A stretch of DNA of 64,000 nucleotides from Tubiluchus corallicola (GCA_030141605.1 JAQGDQ010000004.1:370001-434000), one strand, 5' to 3'. Shown: positions 14,901-29,900, counted from the first letter of the stretch. Made by a program: numbers and translations. Notes: generated from the letters alone by a model not told the origin.

Positions 14901-17900
14901 AAGATCGACACACCATGTAAATGATAGGATTTTAGGTTAACTTGAAATTTTATTGTTTAAATTTAATTCGTCCACATGTTTCTTATATTTTTATGGGACT
15001 GGTTCGGAATATAAATGATAAAGATGTCACTTTTGATGTATTGCTTAGTGCCCTTTCGATACTTTTGATGTATTGCTCACGTGCAGATTCCAATTAATTT
15101 TAATAGTGATTTTGTCTGCATGCCCACTGTCTACAATAGATGTAATGAGCACTTTAATGATTTGATGTTTTTACTTTCTTGCTTGTTTGTTATGAACAAC
15201 TGCCATTATATAATGTCAATACTATTTTTTATACTAATATAATTTATTGTAAATGTATAAGCATGGCAGTAAAAAAATATCACTTTTTAAAATATGTTAA
15301 AGAAATGTTCTGACTTTGCTCAATTTTTAGGTCATTCGTGGTCAGGACCTCTATGAGCATCCCAACCAAGGGCAAAGTGGCGGGAGGAAATTAGATGATC
15401 AATATAGTTTGTACGTGGCTTTGAACTCTGATCATGCAAAACCTGGTGTAGGACTTAAAACTCTTGGGTTTGAAAAATTAGGAGGTAAGAGGAACTATAA
15501 TAATTTGAAATGGTAAACTCATTGTTTTAATTTTTGAGAGAAGTTTGCCCTTCTGGTGTCATTGCAATTTAAAAATTTAAGGTGATCTAAGTTTACATAA
15601 CCCTCACTAAATGGCATAACACTGCATCTGAATAAGTAGTATTCATAAACTTAACAATAACAATTTGAGTAAGTATCAGTGTCACACAGTTTACCATTCT
15701 CATGTTTATATATATATCACTGCCATCTGAACATTATTTTTTCTGTTTACAGAAATTTTGAATGGAAATGTTTCATTTGTTAACAATCCTTACCTATGCC
15801 ATGTGGATTCGATTGTTTGGCAGGATATTATTACTGGTCGTCTAGCCACTTATTCTGAAAAATTCTCTCAGGGACCCAATTGTAAGTTTTTTAATACTTA
15901 TATACCAAAAGTATCATCACTTTAAATAATCATATATGGACATGGTACTTATTTGGAGTCTTTTTTATAAGAAAATAAAGTACTAGTTTGCTAATGTTTT
16001 AGTAGATGAAGACTCATTTAATGCAATCTAAGGATCCACATGCTCAGTTATATAAAATTAAATTTTCTTCACAAAATTATTTTCACAACTGTAAAGCATA
16101 TCTTTCCATCTGATTGTAAGTCACGAAAACACATTCTCTTTTTTTCATATGCTATATGATAGCCAATTGCTGCACTACACACAACAGATGTCACTATGTT
16201 TTATCTTCATTCCTAATTTTTTACTCTTATTTGCTAATACTGAGGTAAAAATTTTTTAGTAAGATTAATTTCGACATATTTTGTTCATTTTGTGACTGAA
16301 GTCTTGTTTCTTGTTGTGCATACACAGTGAGGAGAAAGCGAAAGTTTAAATGTAAGTGAAAGTTGTCATGTTATGTGTTCATTATACTTGAAAATTTATG
16401 CTGTCTTATTATCACTATATTGTACCAGATTAATTATAATCACTATTACATCTTACAACTTTATGTTTTAATATTTATAGATTCTACCTACAATTATTAT
16501 TTGCATGCCACTGTAGTTACTTTTACTTCAGAAATAACTACCCAGTTTTCTGCAGTTCTCTATGTTGATTTAATTTATGTAATTTTTGCCTTAAATTTTT
16601 TTTGTATTTTCACATCTGGCGAAGCTTTGTGTAAATGCTACTTACAGTTATGAAATATTAAAAAAATGTGAGACTTGTGAATATTTGCAAAGATTTTATG
16701 TGCATTTTGACTCTAAGTTCTTTATATTAAAAATGACCTTTATTGGCATTGTAACTCTTCTGTATTATAATGATCATAACAAGCAGGTATGATACTGCAG
16801 CGCTCCTGAAAATGATAATAGGCCTAAGACTAAAATAAAATACTTGTACTGCGCTACTGTATCTCAGTTCGTCTTGTTCACCTTCTACTACAAATAGGTG
16901 AATTTTTTCTTCATGTTCATTGAAAAGATTTTTCAACTAATACTACTCTAATTTGTGTAGGCCCAGCCTGTCATCCAGACTGCAAAGGTCACTGCTGGGG
17001 GCCAGAAGCCGACAAGTGCCAAAAACTGACCAAACTCGAATGCAGCGAGCAGTGCAGTAATGGCCGTTGTTTTGGTCCAAATCCTCGAGATTGTTGCCAT
17101 CAATCGTGTGCAGCTGGCTGCACTGGTCCATTAAACACCGACTGCTTTGTAAGTGATAGTCATAATTAGGTACTACTTTCTACTTAGGTAACAATTGATG
17201 CACAGTGTTTTGATGCACTTTGTGAGAAAACAAATATCTCCTAAGCTTTAGACATTGACATCATATTGTAGGCATAATGCTGTGTACACGCTACCTCCTA
17301 CATCACTTTTTTACATAATGTTAACTTTTACATATATTTTTTGCCTACACGTCTATTGCTAAATAATAAGTTATATAAACGGTCATCATGCACGTATTAT
17401 GCCAGTTAATTGCATTTTGCTACAAGACACTTTACATTTGGAACGAAAATTTATCACCCATTTTACATCTGATGTTGCATATTTTTGCACTCAGCATGCT
17501 ATATAATATTTTGAGCCTATTTTATTTTGCTATTCAGCATAATCAAGTGATGTAGCTGGGGGGGGGGGCAAAGGGGTCGGTCCACCCCAGCCGGCTCACA
17601 CTTGAATCGCGTAAAATTGGGAAAGTTGAACGAAGTTAAATTTCTGATTGCCGACTGTCAATAATCCTCACAATTTTTTAATGAAGACCATTGATGCTGC
17701 TAACGCAGACCTTCGTACAGCATGTGAATAAATTTAGCCGTGCAATATGACTTTATTTCAACCCCAAAAATATTTAGGCTCACTACAGTCAATTTTTAAA
17801 TATATATCACGCCCAAAGTCTATGTTTTCTTTTAGTTCTTAACTTTGAAACATATCTATATAATAATATGAGAGCCTGTTTACAGCTGCCAAGTTGGTTT

Positions 17901-20900
17901 ACCTTTTATAAAAATTGCACCCAATATATCACTTATTTGGTCAACTATTCCCATATCATAACCGATTTATACCATTCCCATTTTTCACTGAATATAATGT
18001 TTTCAGTTAAAGATAAGGAAACACAAGCATCTGTCATCGCGATGCTTCCGTTGTAATCCGACTCCAACCTCCCGACATCCCAGATAATCACTTATGGTTA
18101 AACTAGCTCTAATAATCAATGATCTTTCCCGTGTTAACATTTGAAGAAGCTTTTGAGCATATAGCGTTTGAAGCTCGCAGAGAAAATTTAGTTCTTCAGA
18201 AACAAATTTTTTCAGTAGTGCTTTATTATTCTCTCAATAGTGCAACTTGTCGCAACTGCAATGCAACACTGCTTAAATTTTCCAATTCTAAATTTTCCAA
18301 GCAAAAATGCTGAAAACTTTGCAAACTCAAGTACTACCCCATTTGCCACAAGCTCTGTCATGCACACAGTCATGCCACTGCATTAATCTTTAAAAATCCT
18401 TAAAATATGAATTAGTGAAATCCTGAAAAGTAAAGTAGAGAAAATTGCTCAAGTTTCATACCATTCCCAGACTCACAAACATCTTATGTGTTGCTTATTT
18501 TTAGGCTTGTCGAAATTTCAACAACAGCGGCGTATGTGTTGACAAATGTCCACCGCTGGAAATATATATTCCACAGGAATATCGTCTGGATAAAAATCCC
18601 AATGGGAAATACACTTACGGTTCAACATGTGTAAAGGAATGTCCATGTATGTATCCAAATAAGTATCTCTTGGTTGTAAACATTGTTGACTGGTTTGAGT
18701 TTCAAAAAAGGTTGAAGACATGACAAACTTTTTAAAAAATGATTTAAATGATGTGAATTGACATTCAAGATGCTAATCTTTAAGTGAATTTGTCTACATA
18801 ACATATTATACAGGATTGCAAAGTTATTACACTTGCGAAAATGCAACTGCAAAGAGTTATTGCGACGTGCTTTTTCTTCTTTGGCCTATTTTGTATAATA
18901 TTATACAATTTTCTGTCTTTTCATTTAGATCATCTACTGAAGGACGAGAGTCATGGTGCCTGCGTAAGAACTTGCAGGCCTGGATATATGGCTGGTCCTG
19001 TCAATAGATGTGTGCCGTGTGATGGCCCCTGCCCTAAAAGTAAGACATTTAATTTTCTATATAATTGTTTCCTGTGTTTTGTCATATATTATTATCACAT
19101 GTTGATATTCCATACATTAATGTTTACTGGCAATATAAAGAATGCTCAAAAGTACTCCAATTTCATTTGCATATTGCCATGCAGGGTACAATTCAAACAG
19201 TTTCGCATCGCAGAATGCCATACAAAGCAAGGATTATCGATACAAAACTGATCTGTGCATTGCAAAGCTGTAAAACGTATACGATGCAAAGTTCGAGATA
19301 AAAGCTTGATTATCTTAATAGTTATTACCTATTCCGGAGGTAAATCCATAAGAAACTCCATCAAAACTTCATGGCGTCATATATAGCTTTTTGCTGACAT
19401 TATTGTATATTGTATTGGTTTGGCTTGATTTAGTCAACTGAATTTCTGATTGGTGCCCAATGATCTAAACGTGTGTTATTAGAGGTGCCTGCCTTTAATG
19501 GTGGAGAACATCGAAAATCGCAATTGCAATATCAAATTGGGAAGAGACAAAAATATCAGCGTTTTTAAGAGACTTGCGACTTGTTATTAGAGGTGCCCTC
19601 CTTTAGAGATTAAGATATTCCAGAATCATAATCGCATTTGTATTACACCTGCAGATAGATGCTAATTTGGATCCTGTATTACTACTTCTCACGCAAAACC
19701 GTAACTTGAATATATGTGAGACTCTGACACTAACCTCTGAAACTTAACCTAACAACAATGGAAACTCACTGCAAAACCCTAACCTAGAAATAATAGAGTA
19801 TGTTGCCTAAAAATGTATTATACGTAATTATTGGCAAATATTGGCTTTCCAGCATACAGATTTAATTTTGTTAACTTGCCAGTTTTAAAATAAAAAATTC
19901 TATACAGAATTTTCACCTGTGCTCCTATTGGAATTTTTACCAATTTTTGTTAGTTTACATCATAATAAATTTCTGTTTAAGCTAAAAGAAATGCTTAGTT
20001 AAGTTTTTTCTTGCTTACAAAATAAGTTTTGCAACTGATGGGAAAATTTTGTTAGGAACTGAGTTAAATCTTGAGTAGGGAAATATAACAAAAATCGGTT
20101 ACACTTGCATTATATACATATTTATTTTGACAAAACACTACCCAGCGGTTTTATCAATTTGCTATACAAAATCAAAACTTTGTAATTGCCATTGTGCTTA
20201 CATAGCTTCGCCTTTGTGCAAACAGTAGCTGCAACTGCTTCAGAAGTACTTTATGAAGGACTTTTTTATTTTGAAATTTTGAAATAGAAGCTTTAAGTTA
20301 GTAAATGAATCTTCCCAGCCTAAAATAGCCTTTATCCTACAACACTTGCATCCCCCAAACTGTTGCTTTTTAGCAATTTGAACTGATATTATGTAATATA
20401 ATTTATATGATAATGATCTGGCGATTGTCTTGAAAAGCACTGTTTTTTTCGATAATTCCTTTATTTCAAATGGTCTCAAGATTAAAGCTTCGCACTTGTT
20501 GCAGTTAAAAGCTCTTTACTGTTGTCAAGTAACTGCAAGAGACGTAAAAAACCAGTCTTGACAATATTGTCTCATTGATTTCTTATTTTGGTTGCACATA
20601 ATGCAAAACCTTTGTCACTATCATAAGCATATTGCCTGAGATTATCTTCCTGTGATGTTCTTTATCTGTCTGCTATTAATTTGTCTACTGTGTTCTAGAC
20701 CTTTTCTTAGCTTCTGCTTCTACATGTAGCATAAAATTATGCTAATGATTATTTCTCTCAAATATACTTTTTCTATTCCCTGCTGTCAGATGGGTCAGCT
20801 GTTGAAACAAAAATGATAAATACAAGTACGTACGCCATTTTTCTGTCCACTTCATGCTATGCTTGAATTGAAAAATTCGTGTTTAAGGAAATGATGTTTC

Positions 20901-23900
20901 TCATTTATTGCACAAACTTTTTGGCACAAATTTAGTACAGGCGAATCCATTTTATCCTAATCCAATGGAAAACATTATTTTATGCTAAATCAATGGAGCT
21001 CAGTAATTGCATAATTAGTTACAAGATCTTGCAGTAAATGAGAAATAATCAATAGCAATAAATGTTTTGAAACTAATCTTTTTTTGTTGCTCCTCTTTTA
21101 TGTGCATTGTGTGCATTTGTCTGCATGAGATCTGCAAAATCTTATATGTTTGGTTTTCTTTTAGTTTTACAAATTATATAAATTTTTATTACATTACTGG
21201 CAAGCTATAATTTTAGCACCTAATGATAGCAACTAGTTTTTAATACTTTTCATCAAGCATTTAATGATTAAAAATGACGTTGTTATTCGTGCAATCTGGG
21301 AAATTTTATAGCAGCTCTTAATAAATTAGCATGCCTTTCAGCTATGTTTGAAACTTAATACAAATCTGATTTGGAAGAAGAAGGACACACGTTAGTGATA
21401 AGTAATTAAATATTTTTAACAGCATATGATTAAAGCATAATAAGTTTTATTGATTTCCTTTTTCTGTGAATAAACTTTTGCTGGAAAAGATATTTTTGTC
21501 CTTTTATAATTTTACACTTTACATTTTTTGCTTTAAAAATTATAAACCTAGACTGTTGTTCTAAATTATTCACTATAAAGCCATCTGTTCAGTGCAGACT
21601 GTTTATTAAAAATAGAAATATCGGCAAACATTGTTAATGGGCATAACTGTGTTGTCTGTTTAATTTACATTAATTATTAGCTGAATTTATTAGAATGTGT
21701 CATTTACGATTGTGTTAATGACCCGCTTAACATAATAGCTAAAAACACAGTACTACAAAACTGCAATTAAACTACAAAGTATTGCATTCAACATAATTTC
21801 GCAATAGTTTCGTGAACAAGTAACAATACATTTCTGTTTGTTTCTTTTTGTTTTTTACTTCAACAATATTTTTGCATGCTCATGTAAGTGTTTTGCATTT
21901 ACAATCTACAACGTGTGTTGAAAAATTCTATGTTGCACTATATATTTTTTCTTTTACAGCTTGCTCTGGTGGACAAGTTAGCTCAACAACCATAAAGAAT
22001 TTTGAAGGATGTACTATTATCGACGGCAACCTGAATATTCTGTCTCATGTCTTTAGAACTTATGTTGAGTATGTATTTTAAGTGTCTACAATAAAAGCAC
22101 CTACTTTCTTGACAAGTACTTATTATAGCCAGGTACAAAGGCACAATTCTTGCCACAATTTTGAATTAATAAACTTCCTCTTGTATGAAGAAAATATGAA
22201 AACAAAGTTGCACACTGTTAAGTTAAAAGTAAAAGAAAATGGAACATTTTTTACTTTAGCTCATTTTATTACATTTTGCTATAAAAATTGTGAAAATTGT
22301 ATCTTGCATTTAAATGTAAGTTAGAAACTTAACAGAGGGCCCAAAAGTTCAGTTAGTAATGGCATCTCCATTGAATACAATTTTTCAATATCAGATTTGT
22401 ACAAGCGAAAATTGCAGTATGGCACAGTTGTGTAACACTAACAGAGGAATATAAAATTAAGCTTCATATTTTTAAAGCTATTATATAATAATGTACTTAT
22501 ATCTGAAAATGTTTTTGTTCGAGTTAGGGGACTAGTCACAACTTAACGCCTTTTTGTTCTTTTACCTGTTTGTCTTCTAAATTATTTTAATTATTGTGGA
22601 TTTTCACTGTTCTTAATTTGAGATATTGAATATTAACATTATTTATGTATTATTTCAGATTTTTTCCTAATGGCACCATAGGTGAGGTAGTTGCTCTGCA
22701 TCCAAATGACCTGAAAGTGTTTGAAACAGTGAAAGAAATCACGGGATTCTTGAACATACAAGGCTCTCACGTCGAGTTGCGCAACTTGTCAGCATTTAGA
22801 AATCTGGAAATAATCCGTGGACGAGTACTATACGGGTAATTATTACTCATCTTGAAGATTCTACTATGCAATAAACGTAATTTTCATAATCATTTCCATG
22901 TGATTTTTTTTTGTAGAAACCGAAAAGGTGTTTCCAGAGAGATATAAAGAGACTAAATTGTATACGTGTCAATATGATTATAATCTCCATATGATCAATT
23001 TATCATACATGTATAAACACCAAATTACTGGAGCAGAATCAATATACAAACTTATTTGCTGTGTCAAAGTTTATTTACATTTCTATGTCAAACGATATTA
23101 TGCTATAGCCTTACAAATGTGCCCACTGATTCTCTGGAAAGCAGGCAAAAAATTATCAAAGTAAAAATGGTGTAATCATTGGTTGTTCAGCAATGACCCT
23201 TGTAGAATAGCTGCTTCCACCAAGTGTCTTCCACCAAACTGTATTTCGGTGAAGTTTCACGAAATGCCTAATTTGTTACTCGCATTGCACACCATAACAA
23301 CCACATAGACATACTAACAATTTTTGTTTCCTTTTTTGATCTGCCTAACTAATTACGTGTAAACAGAGTTTCACTGAATCATCGTGTTTTAATCCTATTT
23401 CTAAATCAATTTTCTACTTGTAAACTAACTGTTGTGTATGACTAGCTATTTGTGTAACTACTGTAATACTTACTCACATTTTCTACTTGTCACTTTTTCT
23501 AAAGAAACAATGGAAATTAATTTAAGTACTTCTTATTTCAGCAATGATAACTAAACTTAGCCATCTACAACCTAACAATTCTTTGAATGTTTTCTAGATT
23601 GTAGTTATAAAGACTCTCTTTCTACTGAATAATTCTTGTTGTTGTCATTGCTGTTGTTATGTATTTGTTGTATTGCATCATGCTTATGTTTGAATGTTGT
23701 TTAATGCAGGAAGAGCGGACTGAAGGATAGGTGAGCTGAATACACTATTGCCTGCATTGCCCATAACACATTCCCTATGTTATTAGTAAATTGTTTTGTC
23801 TGCTTTTATGTTATACCATTTAATATCTTATTTAGCTTTTAGTTAGTTTTATTAAGACACTTTGAGTTGATTTGGTCACCCTGCTGCACGTGATTTTTGA

Positions 23901-26900
23901 AAGTTCGAGTTTTTTCAGTTCAATCATTTATGAGATTTTACTCATAAGTTCTCAAATATTATCATTTTATCAAACCACACAGTACTACCATTAAACTGTT
24001 ATATTTGTCTACCAGGCTTTTACCATTTTGTTTTAGGCTTCTTACAACTGTACGATTTTGTTCTATATTTACTTTGAATTTTAATGAATGAAAAATATAT
24101 TCTCTAGTTCATATACAAAATTATGTGTAACAAACTACATGTAGTGGTTGAAGCTTTTGAACTGTCAAATTTACATTTAAATTTTTATATTGATTTTCTA
24201 CGTCTCAAAATTTATAAAATTGACAGTATTATAGAGCATATTTTTTTGTAAAATTGTAAAATTTAGCAGCCTGACAGCTTTGTGTGATAATTATTTTTGT
24301 TCTCTATTGGTATTATGCCTTCTTGCTGATAGCAAGAAAAGAGTTGAAATATTGAAGCAGTAGCTGTTTCTAAGCAGTTGATTACTAGCGTATAGTTTAT
24401 TGTAAGTTTAGTTTTTGAATGGCTTGTTCGTTAAATTATTGTGAATTTGTGTTAATGTATACTTACTGACCAATAATTTTTGCCATTTCTAGTGACAAGA
24501 TTGCATTAAACCTACAGCAGATCGATCACATCGAGTCACTGGATCTGAAAAGCCTTAAGCACATCCTTAATGGTGGAGTTTTTGTAACAAGAAATCCCAG
24601 ACTGTGTTTTGTGGATAGGATAAACTGGAAGACACTTCTAAATAATCCTGAAAACCAGAAAGTTTCTATTCAGAACAACGGCAATTATACTAGTTGTGGT
24701 AAGCCACTTTTTGTTAATCTTGTTCAGCAATGGGAAACAATGAAACAACTCGCAGAAAAAAACTATTTATTATTTACTCTGCCGTTCTAGAATCAGCATA
24801 TAATACAGCTTAAGACTGTATGGTATGATTATATTTGTAGTACAGTGAGGGTCGTTGAGGATGGGTAGGTATAAGGCATTCATTTTTGTTATCATTATCA
24901 TCCAAAAATGCTGTCTTGTTAAAATGTGATGGTAGATACGTTGACCAGAACTGGGGTTTCTCTTATTTTTTGATGTAGTTGCACATGCTTCTAAATAACT
25001 GTTCGCAATTGTCTTCTTACAATACTTGTATGGTTGTTAGTGATTTTAGAACAAACCATTTTTCTTATTTTTCAATTCTTCTTTGTATTTTACAATATTT
25101 TCTTTGTAATTTGCAATCAACTGTTTATAATTAGTCTATAAGATCTTTCTTGTATTGCACTTAAAACATAAAGTTGATTTTCATTTTTTTCAAGCAAGTA
25201 ACAAAGTTTTAGAGCTATATTGTAATAATAGTTATAACATTTTAATTTGTTATATTAATTGTTACATAATTGTAACAGAGCAAATGATACAATTGTTTTG
25301 GTATTAATAGTTCGAGATGGTATGGTATGCTCAGACGAGTGTTCCAGTGATGGTTGTTGGGGTCCAAATGATAATGATTGCCTGTTTTGCAAAACTTTCC
25401 AGTTGTTAGATCAATGTGTACGAGATTGTACTGTGGAACCAGGGTAAGTATACCTTGACAAACTTAGTAATTGTGGGAATATCTGTATTGCAACACATGC
25501 GCAATAAACGAGTTTGTAGTTGACATGCGTTTCAGTGAAGTATATTCTAATTTTAGTAAGGTTACTTAGTTATGACCTTAAACCTCTATACTATTTTATA
25601 ACGAATCTAGATGCACAAATTACTAAAAAATGTGATGCCGTTTTTGAGACTAATATACCCGTCAAATTATTCATGTTCTAATTGGGTAATTACTAATCAG
25701 AATATAGTTTCCTATTTTTTGTCATTCAAATTTGCAAAATTGTGCAGTTTAGCTATTAACTGGCCCATACAGTAAGTCATAATTCATATGTATTCAAGAT
25801 GAGTCTTTGTTATTCTATTTTATTAGCACATGCTTCATATTTTTTGAGTAATTAAAATTTTTATTGCATTTTATTTGTGTATAGAATTTACCAGTCTGAC
25901 AACAACACGTGTAGCTACTGCCACATGGAATGTAAAGGTACATGCAGCGGTAAGGGACCAGAAGACTGTGAGAAATGTAAAAATGTTAAAGATGGACCAT
26001 ATTGTGTGGCTGAATGTCCAGAAATGAAATATGTGGATACTATTGGTCAGTGCCAGGGTTGCAACGAAATTTGCATTGACGGGTAAGTGATCATTTGGCT
26101 TACAAGTCCATGATTCTTGACTTGAGTTCATATAATAAATGGTTTTACTACTGACAATATTTGTATGATGGCTATTGGCAGTTACTCATTTTGACTATAA
26201 TTTTTCAGAATTTAACTTTTTTCAATGCTAATACTGTTAACTATATAGGCTGTAAGACATCATTTGAAATGTTGTCTAAAATATATTTTTAAAGAATATT
26301 TTTGTGCCATTATAAAAAACTGTTTTCCATTCAAAAACAGATTCTTTGCTGCTCATATGGCTTTTAGTGTTTCCATCCCTACTTCTAGATTTAAAATGTG
26401 GTTTATAAAATGTAATTGTGTTTATGATTGCCACTGCAGATGTTCCGGACCTGGAAACTTTCCTGGTGATGGTGGTTGTATCAGCTGCCACATGGCTGTG
26501 GAAACATCACGGGAAAGTGAATCGGATCGCCGATGGGATTACTGTTTGCCTCATAATTCTAATTGTCCTCGCGGATTCTATTACAGCAGTGTAAGAGAAG
26601 AAGATGATATTCTGTTTGGAAAACCAGTACGTTTTTATCTTAATTCGTATGTATGGTATTAATCTTACATTTGCAACAAATTGATTCAGAGCCTAAGTTT
26701 ATTATTGTTAAAGAATTTATTTAGTATTTGCACATGTTTGTTTAATTTGTTCCTATTATAACATTTAGACTGATATGTTTTTATATCAATGCATTTTTGT
26801 GGGTATTTATTTATTAAAAGTTGTATAATGCATTTTCAATTGGGTTATCACATCTAAAAGCTAAAATAAAATAATGAAGTGGTCATATTGTTATTTTTAA

Positions 26901-29900
26901 ACAATTGTTTTCCTTTAGGTGTGCAAGCAATGCTTTGAACAATGTGCTACATGCGAAAATTCTGGACCATTTTGTCCGGAATGCAAGTACTTTAAGAATG
27001 TGCCTGCTGGAAACTGTGTTGCTGAATGTGACGAGAACACTTACCTCGAGAATAGTACCAACTTCTGCCACCAGTGTCACCGTGAGTGCGATAAAGGTTG
27101 TTATGGACCAACATCGTTAGAATGTAACTCTTGCAGAGCATTACGAGTCTATTATGACGAAGAAGAGAAACTGTTTAATTGCACAGGTGAATGTCCCCCA
27201 GAGTATCCATTCCAAACTCAGCGCGAGGGCATCGATAATTTCATCTGTGTTGCTACAAAACCTCGATCGTAAGTATAAGAAATTTCTTTTTTATTATCTT
27301 TTTATGTTATCATCATCTAACAATGCATTGAGCTTCCTTTCATATTTTAAACATTCCTGTTCCACTAAGATAGACTTCTAAGGTACAATTTTCACTAATT
27401 CCTAGAATCCAAGAATTTAGCACCACAAATTTCTTTTTTGCATATCTTATTTTTTATATTTTTTATTTTATTTTTTATTATTTTGCCTCAGTATTTGTTT
27501 TTATGACATACTTTTAACTGCTTTACGTATTTTTATATTATTTAATTTATGTAATTGTCAACTTTGCTTTTATGCATTACAGAATGAGGATTGGTGTGAT
27601 CATTGGAACTGCTCTGGCATGTGCAGCAGTGATTGGTGTCATTGTAATCATCATCATATACCAGTGTCGCAAGAAGGCACAAGCCGAGGAAAACACAATG
27701 AAAATGACCCTCCGTATGACTGGAATTGATGATAGTGAACCGCTGACTCCCACAAATGCTCGTCCAAACATTTCTCGACTTCGCATCATCAAAGAGTTGG
27801 AACTTCGCAAGGGAGGTATACTCGGCTATGGGGCATTTGGCACTGTTTATAAAGGAGTGTGGATTCCAGAAGGAGAAGAAGTAAAGATACCTGTGGCTAT
27901 CAAGGTTTTGAGAGAGGGGACTAGTCCTGATTCTAACAAAGAAATGGTAGAGGTATGCATATTAATATGCTTTTGCTTTTACTGGAGGAGCTGAAGCTAG
28001 CTAAAAAAAAAGTTTGTTTTTAAATGAGCAGTAAAACAAGATTTCTGTGTTTAAGTGAGCATAAAATATCAAATCCGTTAACATATTTTACTAATCCATT
28101 GCTTTTCATTAGAAACTGATATTTCAAATTTTGTGTAGTTTGTACTTTGCACCACTAAAACTATTCTCTCCAGTGAAATAAGACATATTTAGCAGTAACA
28201 AAAGCTACCCACAAAGAAAGGTTACATTATAGAGCAGTATCCAAAAGTGTTTCTGTCCCTCAGAAGTTTCAAAAAAATCAAGCATCTAAGTGACATTTTT
28301 AGGGCTTCTTAAACTTTAGTTGTGAATAATCCTGCAACCACTACATGTACCATGCAAGCCGAGTTGAGTGTTGAAAGATAAAAATTTCCAAATATCAGTA
28401 ATTGACAATTACTATATAAAGTGGCAAAAAAACTGCCAAAATGCTCAATCTGAAGACAATCTGATGTTGACCTGTGAAACAGATCTCGCCGTACCAAAAG
28501 TGTTAATAGTTACTTGATATTTGTGTTTTTCAGGAGGCACATGTTATGGCTAGCATGGATCACCCTAACCTAGTGCGATTACTCGGCGTATGCATGACTT
28601 CTCAGATGACCCTTGTAACACCACTCATTCCACTCGGATGTCTCCTTGATTATGTACGCAAGAACAAGGATAAAATCGGATCACGGCCTTTGCTGAACTG
28701 GTGTACACAAATAGCTAAAGGAATGAAGTATTTGGAAGAAAAGAGACTAGTTCATAGAGACTTAGCAGCGAGAAATGTGTTGGGTAACTCTTTTGAAATG
28801 TTTACTTCATGTACGAATAGCTTGGACATTGTGTATCTACGTAGAATATTTGACATCAGCTGAATCAGTTAAATTTTTTTACAGTATTATAATTACAAAA
28901 GTCTTATAAATCCTAATTTATAATATTTTTACAGTACAAAACTCTAATCTGGTGAAAATTACTGATTTCGGTTTGGCAAAACTTCTTGATATCAATGAAG
29001 AAGAGTACAAAGCAGCAGGTGGAAAGGTACTTTAGTTTGTTCTTTCTCAGAACTATGGTATTGTGTTCATTGTCAATAAAGGCAATGTGTTTGTTTTCTA
29101 TTCTATCGAATAGAATTGATGACAACATCTTAGGTAATAAAAAAATAAAGTGTAACAACAATAAGTGAACAAACATGATATGCTTCACTACCTGGTTTCA
29201 TCAGACATGTGCAGCACATATTTATGAATAAAGTACAAATATTTATATTAAATGGTTTTGTTTTTGCAAACTTAATCAAGATCTTGCGTAAAAAAACTGG
29301 TGAATGTAAATGCACTAATGATTGCAAACCTTTTATAGATGCCCATTAAATGGATGGCTTTAGAATGTATTCAGCACAGAGTCTTTACTCACAAGAGCGA
29401 TGTTTGGAGTTACGGAGTTACAATATGGGAGCTCTTCACATATGGAGAACGTCCTTATGAGAGTATTTCTGCTCGTGATGTGCCCGACTTGTTAGAGAAA
29501 GGCGAACGATTGCCCCAGCCGACAATGTGTACTATAGATGTATACATGATCATGATAAAATGTAAAAAAATATCAAAATTTATAATTTATAGTTTATATT
29601 AAGTAAGTCTTAAATTGCAATTTGTTTAAAGCTTTTGATATGTAATTTACTGTCTTTTGTGAAATTGTGATTTTTTTCTATTGATTCATCATTTATCTAT
29701 TTAACAGAGTAAATTGCTCAAATATCAGTGTAGTGCTAAATTCCATATTTTATAATTACATTTTTTCAGGTTGGATGCTCGATGCTGAAAGTCGACCTAC
29801 ATTTTCAGAATTGGCGCAAGAGTTCGCTAAAATGGCACGTGATCCCGGGCGTTATCTAGTCGTGAAAGGTGATGAACTTTTGCGGTTGCCTTCTTACACT

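Noticed and set aside
17550-18320. G-run and two ORFs in an EGFR intron that suggest a transposon
   Set aside because: No inverted ends, target duplication or domain could be identified.
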